Positions 5,831-12,159 of a stretch of DNA of 23,537 nt are shown piece by piece. The DNA is from a virus: IMG/VR virus record IMGVR_UViG_3300027770_000262, positions 1-23,537 of that record, one strand, 5' to 3'. Each line of letters starts with the position of its first letter. Position 1 is the first letter of the stretch. A model generated the notes under the pieces. The model did no database searches. It saw only the letters and a program-made list of their open reading frames with translations, and was not told where the DNA came from. The translations under genes were made by a program, and so were the position numbers.

Positions 5831-6560
5831 GTAGCTTAATGGCGGATTTCCGCCCCTCCTTCATAACGGCCCACGTTTCACCTCGTAGCCACCGCTCCTG
5901 ATCTGTACAATATGGGAGTGGCGAGCCGCTGTCAACTAATTTTTTAGCCTCTTGATGATCCCTTACACGATTGTGAACAAAGTGTCCTTGGTCCTCAAGT
6001 GTCCACAGCGGAATATCCACCGTAACCACCTGTGATTGGGGATAGTCGGGCTTAAGTTCTGCCTGTTTCCGCTGCCAATCGCGCAACACAGCCACAATCT
6101 TAAGCGACCTTATGTTGCGCCCGTGTACCAGAGTTGACAGAAACGCATAGCAGTTAAGCTGTTGAATCCATTCAATTTTATCCTCCATAACCGAATACAC
6201 AGAGGTTATTTTGTAGTCGTTGATTTCCCATGTGCCGTCTGCGTTTTCGATCTGCAAATCCACAGCGCCACTGATCTTCCACCCATTGATGGTGGCAAAC
6301 AAACGCTCCTCCACAATGTGGCCCGGAATATTTTTCGACCCCTTTTCAAGGATCTTATGCACTGCCGTGCCAAGCAGCGCCGGAACCCTGTCCACAACAT
6401 CAACCGTAAGGTTGTGGGAATTTAATTCTTGTAGTAGGACTATCCTAGGCGAAGAAATAAGTTGCGTCACCGAGAGAACCGAATCGCCCCTGTCATATTC
6501 GTCATCCTTCACGGCGGCGACTATGACTTCCGGAAGATTAAACTTATTTGTTATTTTCAT
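5670..6560 (-). CDS. RecB/Cas4-like PD-(D/E)XK exonuclease
   Basis: 296 residues from ATG 6560. The motifs follow the RecB nuclease order: GTAVHKILE (H68), WKISGAVDLQ (D101), EINDYKIT (D115-x-K117) and QLNCY (Q134...Y138, the QxxxY motif). The C-terminus has PVRCAGNYCMVANWCRQYQE, three Cys with another upstream (ECGSG or PYCTDQ) that could hold an Fe-S or Zn site as in Cas4/AddB-type nucleases. Such phage exonucleases pair with ERF/RecT annealases and supply the 3' single strands. There is no Shine-Dalgarno before ATG 6560, and a promoter ends 7 bases away, so leaderless translation is predicted. The C-terminal 160 bases overlap the ERF start; the Cys motif in this frame shows the overlap is coding. 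Confidence 0.8.
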   Translation of the reverse strand: MKITNKFNLPEVIVAAVKDDEYDRGDSVLSVTQLISSPRIVLLQELNSHNLTVDVVDRVPALLGTAVHKILEKGSKNIPGHIVEERLFATINGWKISGAVDLQIENADGTWEINDYKITSVYSVMEDKIEWIQQLNCYAFLSTLVHGRNIRSLKIVAVLRDWQRKQAELKPDYPQSQVVTVDIPLWTLEDQGHFVHNRVRDHQEAKKLVDSGSPLPYCTDQERWLRGETWAVMKEGRKSAIKLHDQEDNAKQHAEECGSGHRVERRPGTPVRCAGNYCMVANWCRQYQEELGNSPS

Positions 6561-6596
6561 GTGCCGGAGAATATATGAACATCCTACCTCAGTCAA
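6561..6596 (-). promoter_or_regulatory. Sigma70-like promoter for leaderless leftward operon
   Basis: On the minus strand: -35 TTGACT (6591-6596; 5 of 6 consensus bases), 17-bp spacer, -10 TATTCT (6568-6573; 4 of 6). The start of transcription, about 7 bases after the -10, falls at 6560-6561, exactly on the ATG of the nuclease gene. The promoter lies inside the first codons of the divergent rusA gene, so the two operons are packed with only 14 bases between start codons. Confidence 0.6.
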
Positions 6597-6928
6597 CAAT
6601 AACTTTTACAATCGACGGCGAGCCCGCATCAAAGTCCAACGGTAGGCGATGGACGGGCAAGTATTTAATCAAATCACAGAAGGCCCTGAACTACGGGGTT
6701 ATGTTTAAACAGCAATGCCCCCTACTAGAGCCACTAATGGAGGGGGATTTAAGGGTAACGATCCGCATATGGTACGCCTCCCGCCGCCCAGACCTAGACC
6801 CATCCCTGATCTTCGACCTCATGCAGGGGTGCATCTATTCAAACGATAGGCAGATCAAAGAGCAGCATCTCTATTGGGGATTAAACAAGGAGAACCCCCA
6901 CTCCATCATTACGGTGGAGCGGATGTGA
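6575..6928 (+). CDS. rusA: RusA-family Holliday-junction resolvase
   Basis: 117 residues; GGAGA lies 5 bases before ATG 6575. The N-terminal strand FTIDGEPASKSNGRR, then LIKSQKALNY, a strand VTIRIWYASRRPDLDPSLIF and the end CIYSNDRQIKEQHLYWGL give the RusA pattern: D73, D75 and D81 in RRPDLDPSLIFD and D91 in SNDRQI. RusA dimers cut four-way junctions symmetrically and resolve recombination or replication intermediates before packaging. The usual DN after the second Asp is DP here and the usual Lys a few residues on is replaced, a variant also seen in other phage RusA-like proteins. Its TGA overlaps the next ATG (TGATG). Confidence 0.85.
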   Translation: MNILPQSTITFTIDGEPASKSNGRRWTGKYLIKSQKALNYGVMFKQQCPLLEPLMEGDLRVTIRIWYASRRPDLDPSLIFDLMQGCIYSNDRQIKEQHLYWGLNKENPHSIITVERM

Positions 6929-7308
6929 TGAATGCCGAGGAGAAAAAAACTTATAATAAGATTAATGAACAAAGGCGTTATACGGGAAGCTTTGAAAAAA
7001 AAATTACCCGTCTTTTGATGAAGGCCAAAAACAGAGCAAAAAAATATAATCGTGAATTTGCCATAACGCTGAAAGATTTCTCTCCGGTATCTCACTGCCC
7101 ACTTCTTGGGATACCCCTTAACTTTAGCCACAGGGGTCGGGGCGCGGCACCAGACTCGGCCACCATCGACAGAATAGATCCGTCAATGGGTTATGTGCCG
7201 GGAAACGTTTGGGTAATTTCTTTCAAAGCAAATTTAATAAAAAGCAACGCCACCCTTGGTGAGCTTGAAATGATTGCCGCCAACCTACAGACAAGGATGG
7301 GGCTATGA
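6928..7308 (+). CDS. HNH/His-Me finger endonuclease-like protein
   Basis: 126 residues from ATG 6928, overlapping the rusA stop by one base, with GGAG upstream. A Lys-rich helical N-terminus (KKITRLLMKAKNRAKKYNRE) is followed by HCPLLGIPL, SATIDRIDPSMGYVPGNVWV and ISFKANLIKSNAT. The pattern C-x-x-x-G...DRIDPxxGYxxGNxxxISxxAN-xxK is that of a phage HNH-like nuclease family related to recombination endonuclease VII: the D of DRID and the two Asn residues are the active-site positions. A single visible Cys means zinc binding is incomplete. The likely role is recombination or nicking; whether it is mobile cannot be told. Confidence 0.7.
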   Translation: MNAEEKKTYNKINEQRRYTGSFEKKITRLLMKAKNRAKKYNREFAITLKDFSPVSHCPLLGIPLNFSHRGRGAAPDSATIDRIDPSMGYVPGNVWVISFKANLIKSNATLGELEMIAANLQTRMGL

Positions 7309-7673
7309 ACGATAGATCAGAAAAAAATAGCAACTACTCCCTATTGTTTACACTGCCCGACTCAGTGTTGCAGCCCGAGAGGGTGTTGTGGTTACATGTA
7401 ATGGCGCAGGCCCTGATTGACGCATCGTCAAGAAACAAGGAACTACGCAAAGAAACCGCTGAATGGGTGGAATCGGAGGACTTTGAAATCGTGTGTGGTA
7501 TGGCATCGTTGTCATTAGAGCATATGAGGCATGCGTTTAATGCAACCCTCGCAGACAACAACCTAAAGCGCGCATTCAAAAGAGCTATGGATTTCAGGTT
7601 CATGGTGAGAAGTTTTGTGGAGTCACATACGGGTGATATCGACAAGAATAAGGGTGTTGCCCTATCCACCTAG
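7305..7673 (+). CDS. Conserved phage protein (ERVLWLHV...W-x-DF-x-x-VC type)
   Basis: 122 residues, ATGA overlap with the HNH gene. Helical: LQPERVLWLHVMAQALIDAS, KELRKETAEWVESEDFEIVC and GMASLSLEHMRHAFNATLAD. The arrangement (E-R-x-LW helix, then A-x-W-x-x-S-x-DF-x-x-VC-x-x-A, then a short helix with R) corresponds to a small phage family next to primase and helicase genes, often of similar size and of unknown function. It resembles a small DNA-binding helical bundle. Confidence 0.65.
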   Translation: MNDRSEKNSNYSLLFTLPDSVLQPERVLWLHVMAQALIDASSRNKELRKETAEWVESEDFEIVCGMASLSLEHMRHAFNATLADNNLKRAFKRAMDFRFMVRSFVESHTGDIDKNKGVALST

Positions 7674-7700
7674 ACTGTGCTAGATTGGTGATCTGCTACG
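7674..7700 (+). other. Short non-coding spacer before a palindrome
   Basis: The spacer after the gene ending at 7673 is followed by a 15-base inverted repeat (7699-7713: CGTTGAC, one base, GTCAACG). The -35/-10-like pair TTGCCC and TAGATT around 7640-7688 is too weak to call a promoter. Confidence 0.3.
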
Positions 7701-7931
7701 TTGACGGTCAACGGTGGGGCGTGGCAGCCTACCCCAACCACGGGATTTGCCAAGGGGGTGCCGCAGTCCGAAATGCAGAAGCGGGGCAACTGGCGCGACA
7801 CATGCGCTCGAAAGTGGCTGCAAAGCATAGCTAGGTGTCTAAGCTGTGCCCTACCCCTGCGATATAGCTGGGGAGGCGGAACAATCTTGGTGCAATTGTG
7901 CCGGGATTGTCAGCCTGTTGTCCTAGCTTAA
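7701..7931 (+). CDS. Putative zinc-ribbon mini-protein
   Basis: 76 codons from TTG 7701 to TAA 7931, with in-frame GTG 7758 and ATG 7773. None has a convincing ribosome site. The C-terminal half has CLSCALPLRYSWGGG followed by LVQLCRDCQPVVL: two CxxC pairs about 17 residues apart, the spacing of a zinc ribbon, flanked by hydrophobic strands. That regularity is unlikely by chance, so I call a gene despite the unclear start. Small zinc-ribbon proteins are common beside phage primase-helicases. Function is unknown. Confidence 0.5.
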   Translation: MTVNGGAWQPTPTTGFAKGVPQSEMQKRGNWRDTCARKWLQSIARCLSCALPLRYSWGGGTILVQLCRDCQPVVLA

Positions 7932-7946
7932 TTAAAAAAATAATCG

Positions 7947-7975
7947 TTGACCACACTTCTCTAAGTGTGTTAGCC
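7947..7975 (+). promoter_or_regulatory. Candidate promoter with internal inverted repeat
   Basis: A -35-like TTGACC (7947-7952) follows an A/T-rich stretch. The 17-base spacer is filled by a hairpin CACACTT/AAGTGTG (7952-7958 with 7963-7969, loop 4), then a poor -10, TTAGCC (7970-7975). The inverted repeat inside the spacer looks like an operator. The strong Shine-Dalgarno of the next gene lies 16 bases further on, giving a short leader. Confidence 0.45.
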
Positions 7976-8001
7976 TTTCTATTGTCCTTAAGGAGGATTT
8001 G

Positions 8002-8205
8002 ATGATCAAAGATCCAAAACCCGGAAGCAAGGAAGCTGTCGAGGCTGGCTGTAATTGTCCCGTTTCCGACAACCACAACGGCGAAGGCATCCCACTTACA
8101 AACCCCGAAACAGGGGAAATACAGCGCGCCTACTGGATGATGAGCGATTGCCTCCTTCACGGCATAACCGAAAAGCCCCTCATCTCACCCACCAAAACTC
8201 CTTAA
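8002..8205 (+). CDS. Conserved small phage protein (PGSxEAxxxGCxCPV family)
   Basis: 67 residues from ATG 8002, with AGGAGG 5 bases upstream. The sequence KPGSKEAVEAGCNCPVSDNH, then YWMMSDCLLHG, is the signature of a widespread phage micro-protein with conserved GCxCPVxDN and W-x-x-x-x-CxLHG motifs: three Cys and a His that could bind zinc. Function is unknown. It lies directly before the primase-helicase (4-base gap) and is the first gene after the promoter candidate, so it should be well expressed. Confidence 0.75.
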   Translation: MIKDPKPGSKEAVEAGCNCPVSDNHNGEGIPLTNPETGEIQRAYWMMSDCLLHGITEKPLISPTKTP

Positions 8206-8209
8206 CGCC

Positions 8210-9967
8210 ATGTTGTCCAATCAAGAACAATGGTTGGTGAACCACACAAAGAGTGGGCAGCATCGCTCCACTTGCCCTTGGTGTTCGCCTACACGTAAAA
8301 AGAAAACTGAAACCTGTTTATCCACCAATCGTGACTCAACCTCAATCAAGTATCAATGCTACCATGCCGAGTGCGGCGTCCACGGGCTGGTGAGATTGGT
8401 TGAGGGTGGGGCGCACATCATAAAGCTGAACCAGCAAATGAAAACCCCGCAAACATCCAAGTTGCTATCGGATTTTGATGGCATTGAAGATCGCCACCTT
8501 GATTGGCTCACCACACGCGGCATATCCTCCAAGACGGCACACGCCTATGATTTGGTGGGATGTGACATTGGTGGCCAAGCTGTGGTTGGGTTCCCATATT
8601 TCAACCCCGAGGGCGGGGTGGTGGCAGTAAAGAAGCGTTACACAGGAGAGAAGAGGTTTTCCTGCGAGGGATCCCCTAATTCATTCTTCGGTATCCGGCA
8701 CATCAAGAAGGGTGATGACCTCATCATTGTTGAAGGCGAGATGGATGTGCTTGCTATGGCAGAGGTTGGAATAAAGGCGATAAGCATCCCCAATGGGGCC
8801 TCAATGAAGCTTACTGAAGGGAAGATCGACCCGGCAGAAGACACGAAGTTTAAATTTCTCTGGTCGGCAAAAGAGTATATTGACGCAGCCAAGCGAGTGA
8901 TCATTGCCACCGATATGGATGTGCCGGGTGAGGCGGTCGCAGAAGAGCTTGCGCGTAGGGTGGGCAAGGAGAAGTGCTGGAGGGTGAGGTTCCCTGACGG
9001 CATCAAGGACACCAATGAACTGCTACTCAAGCAGGGCAAGGATGCCGTTAGGAGGGCCACTGAGGGGGCAGAGGCTTGGCCTGTTGAGGGGCTCTATGAC
9101 GCCAACCATTTTGAGAAGTCGGTTTGGGAGTTGTTTGAGAAGGGTATAGGGAAGGGCGAGTCAACTGGATATGCCGGTGTGGATGAAATCTACACCGTTG
9201 TGCCGGGTCAGGTAACTATCGTGACGGGGATACCATCGTCTGGCAAGTCAGAGTTCATTGATCAGGTCATGGTGAACATGGCCACAGCGAGGGGGTGGAA
9301 GTTCGGCATTTGTTCTTTCGAGAATGAGCCGCGTTTACACATCTCCAAGCTTATATCTAAGCGCGTTGGCAAGCCATTCTTCAAGGGCTTCCACGAAAGG
9401 ATGGATGAATATGATTACCGTGCCGCCTACACATTCGTTCAGGAGCATTTTGCGTTCGTGCATCAGGATGACGGTGGCCTTACAGGTCTTGATAGCATTC
9501 TGGACAGGCTGCGTATTGCTGTGTTGCGTTATGGCATTCGCGGTGCTGTTATTGACCCCTATAATTTCATTAGTCGTGATGCTCGCAATTCGTCTGAGAC
9601 CGAATGGATTTCAGACATGCTCACGAAGGTGAAAGCATTCGCGATGGGGCACGGGATCCACATCTGGTTTGTGGCACATCCGACCAAGCTTCAGCGCAAT
9701 GCCGATGGCCGCATCCCTGTTCCGGGTGGCTACGACATCTCGGGATCGGCGGCGTGGTTTGCAAAGGCCGACTGCGGAGTGACTGTTCATAGAGAAAAGG
9801 AGGACCCCCATGTGGCTCAGATCCATGTTTGGAAGTGTCGGTTTTCATGGGTTGGCAAACAGGGTCAATCGAACCTTATCTATGATATCGCTACGACTAA
9901 GTATCGCGAGATGCAACAGGATGATCAGTCGTTTGAAGCGCGAGACAAGGGAGAATTCAAACTATGA
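8210..9967 (+). CDS. T7 gp4-like DNA primase-helicase
   Basis: 585 residues with the domain order of T7 gp4/Twinkle. The zinc finger has C22, C25, C50 and C55 (STCPWC...CYHAEC). The TOPRIM primase fold has LIIVEGEMDVLAMAEVG (E175) and IIATDMDVPGEAV (D235, D237). The RecA/DnaB helicase has Walker A GIPSSGKSEF (340-349), a Walker B-like GAVIDPYNFI (445-454) and late motifs IHIWFVAHPTKL and GGYDISGSAAWF with WKCRFSW. Its role is to unwind DNA 5'-3' and prime the lagging strand. ATG 8210 lies 4 bases after the previous stop, without a Shine-Dalgarno, suggesting coupling. It is a full-length fusion, with no separate primase gene needed. Confidence 0.93.
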   Translation: MLSNQEQWLVNHTKSGQHRSTCPWCSPTRKKKTETCLSTNRDSTSIKYQCYHAECGVHGLVRLVEGGAHIIKLNQQMKTPQTSKLLSDFDGIEDRHLDWLTTRGISSKTAHAYDLVGCDIGGQAVVGFPYFNPEGGVVAVKKRYTGEKRFSCEGSPNSFFGIRHIKKGDDLIIVEGEMDVLAMAEVGIKAISIPNGASMKLTEGKIDPAEDTKFKFLWSAKEYIDAAKRVIIATDMDVPGEAVAEELARRVGKEKCWRVRFPDGIKDTNELLLKQGKDAVRRATEGAEAWPVEGLYDANHFEKSVWELFEKGIGKGESTGYAGVDEIYTVVPGQVTIVTGIPSSGKSEFIDQVMVNMATARGWKFGICSFENEPRLHISKLISKRVGKPFFKGFHERMDEYDYRAAYTFVQEHFAFVHQDDGGLTGLDSILDRLRIAVLRYGIRGAVIDPYNFISRDARNSSETEWISDMLTKVKAFAMGHGIHIWFVAHPTKLQRNADGRIPVPGGYDISGSAAWFAKADCGVTVHREKEDPHVAQIHVWKCRFSWVGKQGQSNLIYDIATTKYREMQQDDQSFEARDKGEFKL

Positions 9968-10206
9968 GCGATGACAAGGTGGTGAATTTTCCCGGCACAA
10001 ATGGTCCCGAAAAGACACCAGAAGAGAAGCATGTTACCGCTGATGATGTGCTGAAGGCGGCGTTGGGAAAGTTTGAGGATGTGGTGTTGATTGGTATTGG
10101 GCCGGTTAACTCTCAATGCATCTCCACCATTCATATTGAATTGGCGGTCTATGAATTGTCGCGAGCCATCCACCGCATCCACGACAGACCTTCGGGATCG
10201 GTGTAG
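9964..10206 (+). CDS. Conserved small phage protein (MSDxxVxxPG family), paralog 2
   Basis: 80 residues, ATGA overlap with the helicase and GGGAGAA upstream. MSDDKVVNFPGTN, then TADDVLKAALGKFEDVVLIG and a helix ELAVYELSRAIHRIHD, align in pattern with the gene at 2383-2601 (MSDNIVPYPG...DKVLKSAIGELQDAIVAGI...LLERFKK). The DGxxYFASS segment of that copy is replaced here by GPVNSQCIST. Two divergent paralogs in one genome, each in an early operon, suggest a useful but unknown accessory role. Confidence 0.75.
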   Translation: MSDDKVVNFPGTNGPEKTPEEKHVTADDVLKAALGKFEDVVLIGIGPVNSQCISTIHIELAVYELSRAIHRIHDRPSGSV

Positions 10207-10209
10207 GGT

Positions 10210-10539
10210 GTGGCCGGGTTCCGTAAGGATGGAAGCGTGGACCTTAGACGGCTTCCCAAGATCGTGGAGAGGCCGCTGATGAGGCATGGCGCTGATGGTC
10301 AGGCAACCCAGCTACTCCACACTGAGCCAGCGGAAAAACCCCCCACTGAACCAATTCTTGAAATCGACACTAGACTTCGGGGTCGAGTCAGGTTAGAAAC
10401 AATTATACATGAGGCCTTGCACTTAGCCTGTCCTTGGATGATGGAGCCGGTAGTGTTGAAGGTGGCGCGATATGTGGCTATGATCGTGTGGCATTTGGAA
10501 TATAGAGATAAGGATAGTGAAGATGGATATGATGCTTGA
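10210..10539 (+). CDS. Small HExxH-containing phage protein (putative metallopeptidase-like)
   Basis: 109 residues from GTG 10210, with GTAGG 0-5 bases upstream. The central helix has LETIIHEALHLACPWMMEPV, then VLKVARYVAMIVWHLEYRD: an HEALH zinc motif followed by a helix, matching a small phage family with IHEALHxxxP...V...A...LWxLGYR. These are short SprT/WLM-like proteins. The third zinc ligand is not obvious, so protease activity is uncertain. Its end overlaps the next gene by 17 bases. Confidence 0.65.
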   Translation: MAGFRKDGSVDLRRLPKIVERPLMRHGADGQATQLLHTEPAEKPPTEPILEIDTRLRGRVRLETIIHEALHLACPWMMEPVVLKVARYVAMIVWHLEYRDKDSEDGYDA

Positions 10540-10882
10540 TCGTTATGCTATTGCTCCAGCCGCTGAAACAATGTCCGAACCTTCTATGATAGGAAGCAGC
10601 CTTGATCGACGGAAAATTATGAAGGCGGCCTCGGATCTTATGGATGGGGAGAGGGCGAAGGATTATGGTGACGCGCTTGAGATGCATCGGCGGATTGCCG
10701 CTGGTTGGTCGGAAATTTTGGGTGTAAACGTGAAGGCCCATGAGGCTGCGCTTTGTATGGCGTGGTTGAAGATTGCGCGGCTGGTAGAGAAGCCGGATCA
10801 TGAAGACAGCTATGTTGATTTGGTCGCCTACGGCTCATTGGCCGGTGAAATACAGGCGAGGGATTCCGCAAAACGCGGATAG
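10523..10882 (+). CDS. DUF6378-family phage protein
   Basis: 119 residues from ATG 10523 (AAGGA 8 bases upstream; GTG 10517 is in frame but too close). IMKAASDLMDGERAKDYGDA, then HRRIAAGWSEILGVNV and CMAWLKIARLVEKPDHEDSY, then DLVAYGSLAGE. This is the DUF6378 pattern: A-x-x-x-x-G-x-R-x-x-x-YG...H-x-R-IA-x-x-W, M-x-x-x-KIAR, D-x-x-x-DLxxY. It is a helical family encoded by many phages with unknown biochemical function, sometimes compared with MazG-like all-alpha proteins. It is the last gene before the terminator of this rightward operon. Confidence 0.8.
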   Translation: MDMMLDRYAIAPAAETMSEPSMIGSSLDRRKIMKAASDLMDGERAKDYGDALEMHRRIAAGWSEILGVNVKAHEAALCMAWLKIARLVEKPDHEDSYVDLVAYGSLAGEIQARDSAKRG

Positions 10883-10895
10883 CACGGCCCGTGCT
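10881..10895 (+). other. Small hairpin at the end of the operon
   Basis: AGCACG/CGTGCT (10881-10886 with 10890-10895), 6-bp stem and 3-base loop, overlaps the TAG stop of the DUF6378 gene. No T tract follows. It could protect the transcript end or slow the ribosome. The 85 bases from here to the terminator hold no other gene that I can support. Confidence 0.4.
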
Positions 10896-10971
10896 TAGGG
10901 TGAGAGAATGATCGTTGTTTAAATGAGGTGGGGCTCTATCGCCCGGTTCTACACACATACCCAATAACTTA

Positions 10972-10999
10972 GGCCGGGGTTTCCCCCGGCCCTTTTTTT
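10972..10999 (+). terminator. Rho-independent terminator
   Basis: GGCCGGGG/CCCCGGCC (10972-10979 with 10984-10991), 8-bp GC stem with a TTTC loop, then C and seven T (10993-10999). It ends the rightward operon 6575-10882. The TAA of the convergent minus-strand gene sits inside the T tract, so there is no spare sequence between the two operons. Confidence 0.9.
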
Positions 11000-11360
11000 A
11001 GTGAAGGTTCTTGTCGCGGTCTGTTCGGTTATTTTTTAGCGCCTTCTCCACCTCTGCCTTGACAACCTCCATGTCGGTGGCCTCCATCACCTTTTTCATG
11101 GCGTCGGAGTTCATGCCCATAGCGAAGCCAAGGAAGTCGGGGCCAGCGGCAGCATAGGCGGCATGGAGTAGATCATTGCCCACCACGTTGTTGGCAACCG
11201 CTGCCATCACCGCATCAATATTGGTAATGTTGAGACGGCTATTTTTGTCAAGTCTTTCCTGTTCAACCGCAAGAATGGTGAGGAGATATCCAAGGGCTGA
11301 CCCCTTGATTTCGATTGTGTAAACGGTGTTAAGCATTTTCATAATAGCATCTTTATTCAT
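10998..11360 (-). CDS. Hypothetical phage protein
   Basis: 120 residues from ATG 11360, with GGAGAA 6 bases upstream. Largely helical: MNKDAIMKMLNTVYTIEIKG, LGYLLTILAVEQERLDKN, then an Ala/Val-rich helix (DAVMAAVANNVVGNDLLHAA) and a charged end (EVEKALKNNRTDRDKNLH). No family is recognised. Last gene of the leftward operon; its stop lies within the convergent terminator. Confidence 0.65.
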   Translation of the reverse strand: MNKDAIMKMLNTVYTIEIKGSALGYLLTILAVEQERLDKNSRLNITNIDAVMAAVANNVVGNDLLHAAYAAAGPDFLGFAMGMNSDAMKKVMEATDMEVVKAEVEKALKNNRTDRDKNLH

Positions 11361-11381
11361 TTCATTTTCTCCGTGGGAATT

Positions 11382-11407
11382 GGCCCCGATCACCATTAAC
11401 CGGGGCC
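11382..11407 (-). other. Intercistronic stem-loop
   Basis: GGCCCCG/CGGGGCC (11382-11388 with 11401-11407), 7-bp stem, 12-base loop, between the stop at 11414 and the next Shine-Dalgarno. No T tract follows on the minus strand. It is one of a series of such hairpins in this operon. Confidence 0.6.
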
Positions 11408-11413
11408 CTGCAC

Positions 11414-11776
11414 TTAAAATGTGGTGATCGTCCAACCCAGCCAAGCTTCAGGGTCAACGCCCTCCTTGTCCAGCCAGACCACCTTGTCCTCCACCTCCTT
11501 TATGGAGAGAGTGGCGGGGCGGCTCTCGCCATATTCATCAGCCAAAATCAAACCCCTTCCAGCCAGCGGCTGGTCCATTCCTTTAAGCTGGAAATACTCT
11601 TGTTCAATCTTGCTCTTCATCAGCCCCTCATCGTCGAGGGTGAGGAAGTGGCTGGCTCCCACTTGCATAACTGTGATCACCTCCACCTGCAGGATCTCAT
11701 AGAGATCATCAAGGCTGGCATCGGTGTCAATATCGGACACAGTGCGTGTAAACGGGTTGATCAGAATGGCTCGCAT
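11414..11776 (-). CDS. Hypothetical phage protein (MRAILINPFTRT N-terminus)
   Basis: 120 residues from ATG 11776, which has AGGAGG 6 bases upstream. The frame is open to ATG 11854, so a 26-residue longer form is possible, but the strong ribosome site marks the start. MRAILINPFTRTVSDIDTDA, then LDDLYEILQVEVITVMQVG, FLTLDDEGLM, and RGLILADEYGESRPATLSI suggest an alpha/beta fold. It resembles phage proteins with an N-terminal ILINPxxRTV motif, function unknown. The first 36 bases of the gene plus 35 bases upstream are duplicated at 12089-12159. Confidence 0.75.
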   Translation of the reverse strand: MRAILINPFTRTVSDIDTDASLDDLYEILQVEVITVMQVGASHFLTLDDEGLMKSKIEQEYFQLKGMDQPLAGRGLILADEYGESRPATLSIKEVEDKVVWLDKEGVDPEAWLGWTITTF

Positions 11777-11810
11777 TGGGTTCCTCCTACTTGCGGTATG
11801 GGTCATCAAC
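11740..11810. repeat. 71-bp direct repeat, copy A
   Basis: Matches 12089-12159 at 67 of 71 positions by my alignment. It covers the Shine-Dalgarno and first 12 codons of the gene at 11414-11776. The four differences are at +19, +22, +51 and +57 of the block. Confidence 0.85.
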
Positions 11811-11853
11811 ATGTGGCGCAGATCGCGCTCGGGGATTGATACGACCTTACCCA

Positions 11854-12078
11854 TCACATGGCCTCCCCTAACAGCTTGATGAATTTGCGAGGCAGGGTCA
11901 CGTCAAAGTCGAACCCTGCCTCGTCGTCCTCGGCGCGTTGCAGACAGGCGTACTGCTCGCCTGTCCGGGTGTTGACGGACAAGCGCCACTGGCGCAGGTC
12001 ACGCTTGGGTGAGCAGTCCATGAAGATGTGGTCGATCCACTCGCCGTTGTCGTTGGAGCATTGCCAGATGAAACCCAT
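11854..12078 (-). CDS. Small hypothetical phage protein
   Basis: 74 residues from ATG 12078. MGFIWQCSNDNGEWIDHIFM, CSPKRDLRQWRLSVNTRTGE and FDFDVTLPRKFIKLLGE give an all-beta look with one final helix. Its ATG overlaps the stop of a 15-codon ORF (TGATG), and GGAG lies 8 bases upstream. Function is unknown. Confidence 0.65.
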   Translation of the reverse strand: MGFIWQCSNDNGEWIDHIFMDCSPKRDLRQWRLSVNTRTGEQYACLQRAEDDEAGFDFDVTLPRKFIKLLGEAM

Positions 12079-12125
12079 CACTCGGCTCCAGTGCGTGTAA
12101 ACGGGTTAATAAGAATGGCTCGCAT
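12078..12125 (-). CDS. 15-codon leader ORF left by duplication
   Basis: ATG 12125 has the same AGGAGG ribosome site as the gene at 11414-11776 and encodes the same first 12 residues, MRAILINPFTRT, then GAE and a TGA that overlaps the next ATG. It is best read as the decayed 5' end of a duplicated gene that now acts as a translated leader coupled to the gene at 11854-12078. Confidence 0.55.
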   Translation of the reverse strand: MRAILINPFTRTGAE

Positions 12126-12159
12126 TGGGTTCCTCCTATTTGCGATATGGGTCATCAAC
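12089..12159. repeat. 71-bp direct repeat, copy B
   Basis: The partner of 11740-11810, 349 bases away. The block includes the last codons of the 26-residue membrane ORF (VDDPYRK and stop), the AGGAGG site and the 15-codon ORF. Confidence 0.85.

Noticed and set aside
5483-5834. Plus-strand ORFs opposite the ERF gene
   Set aside because: Antisense to the ERF core, without ribosome sites.
10883-10970. Possible small tRNA or RNA gene (GGTTCTACACAC resembles a T loop)
   Set aside because: No acceptor or anticodon stem can be drawn; only a 6-bp hairpin is present.
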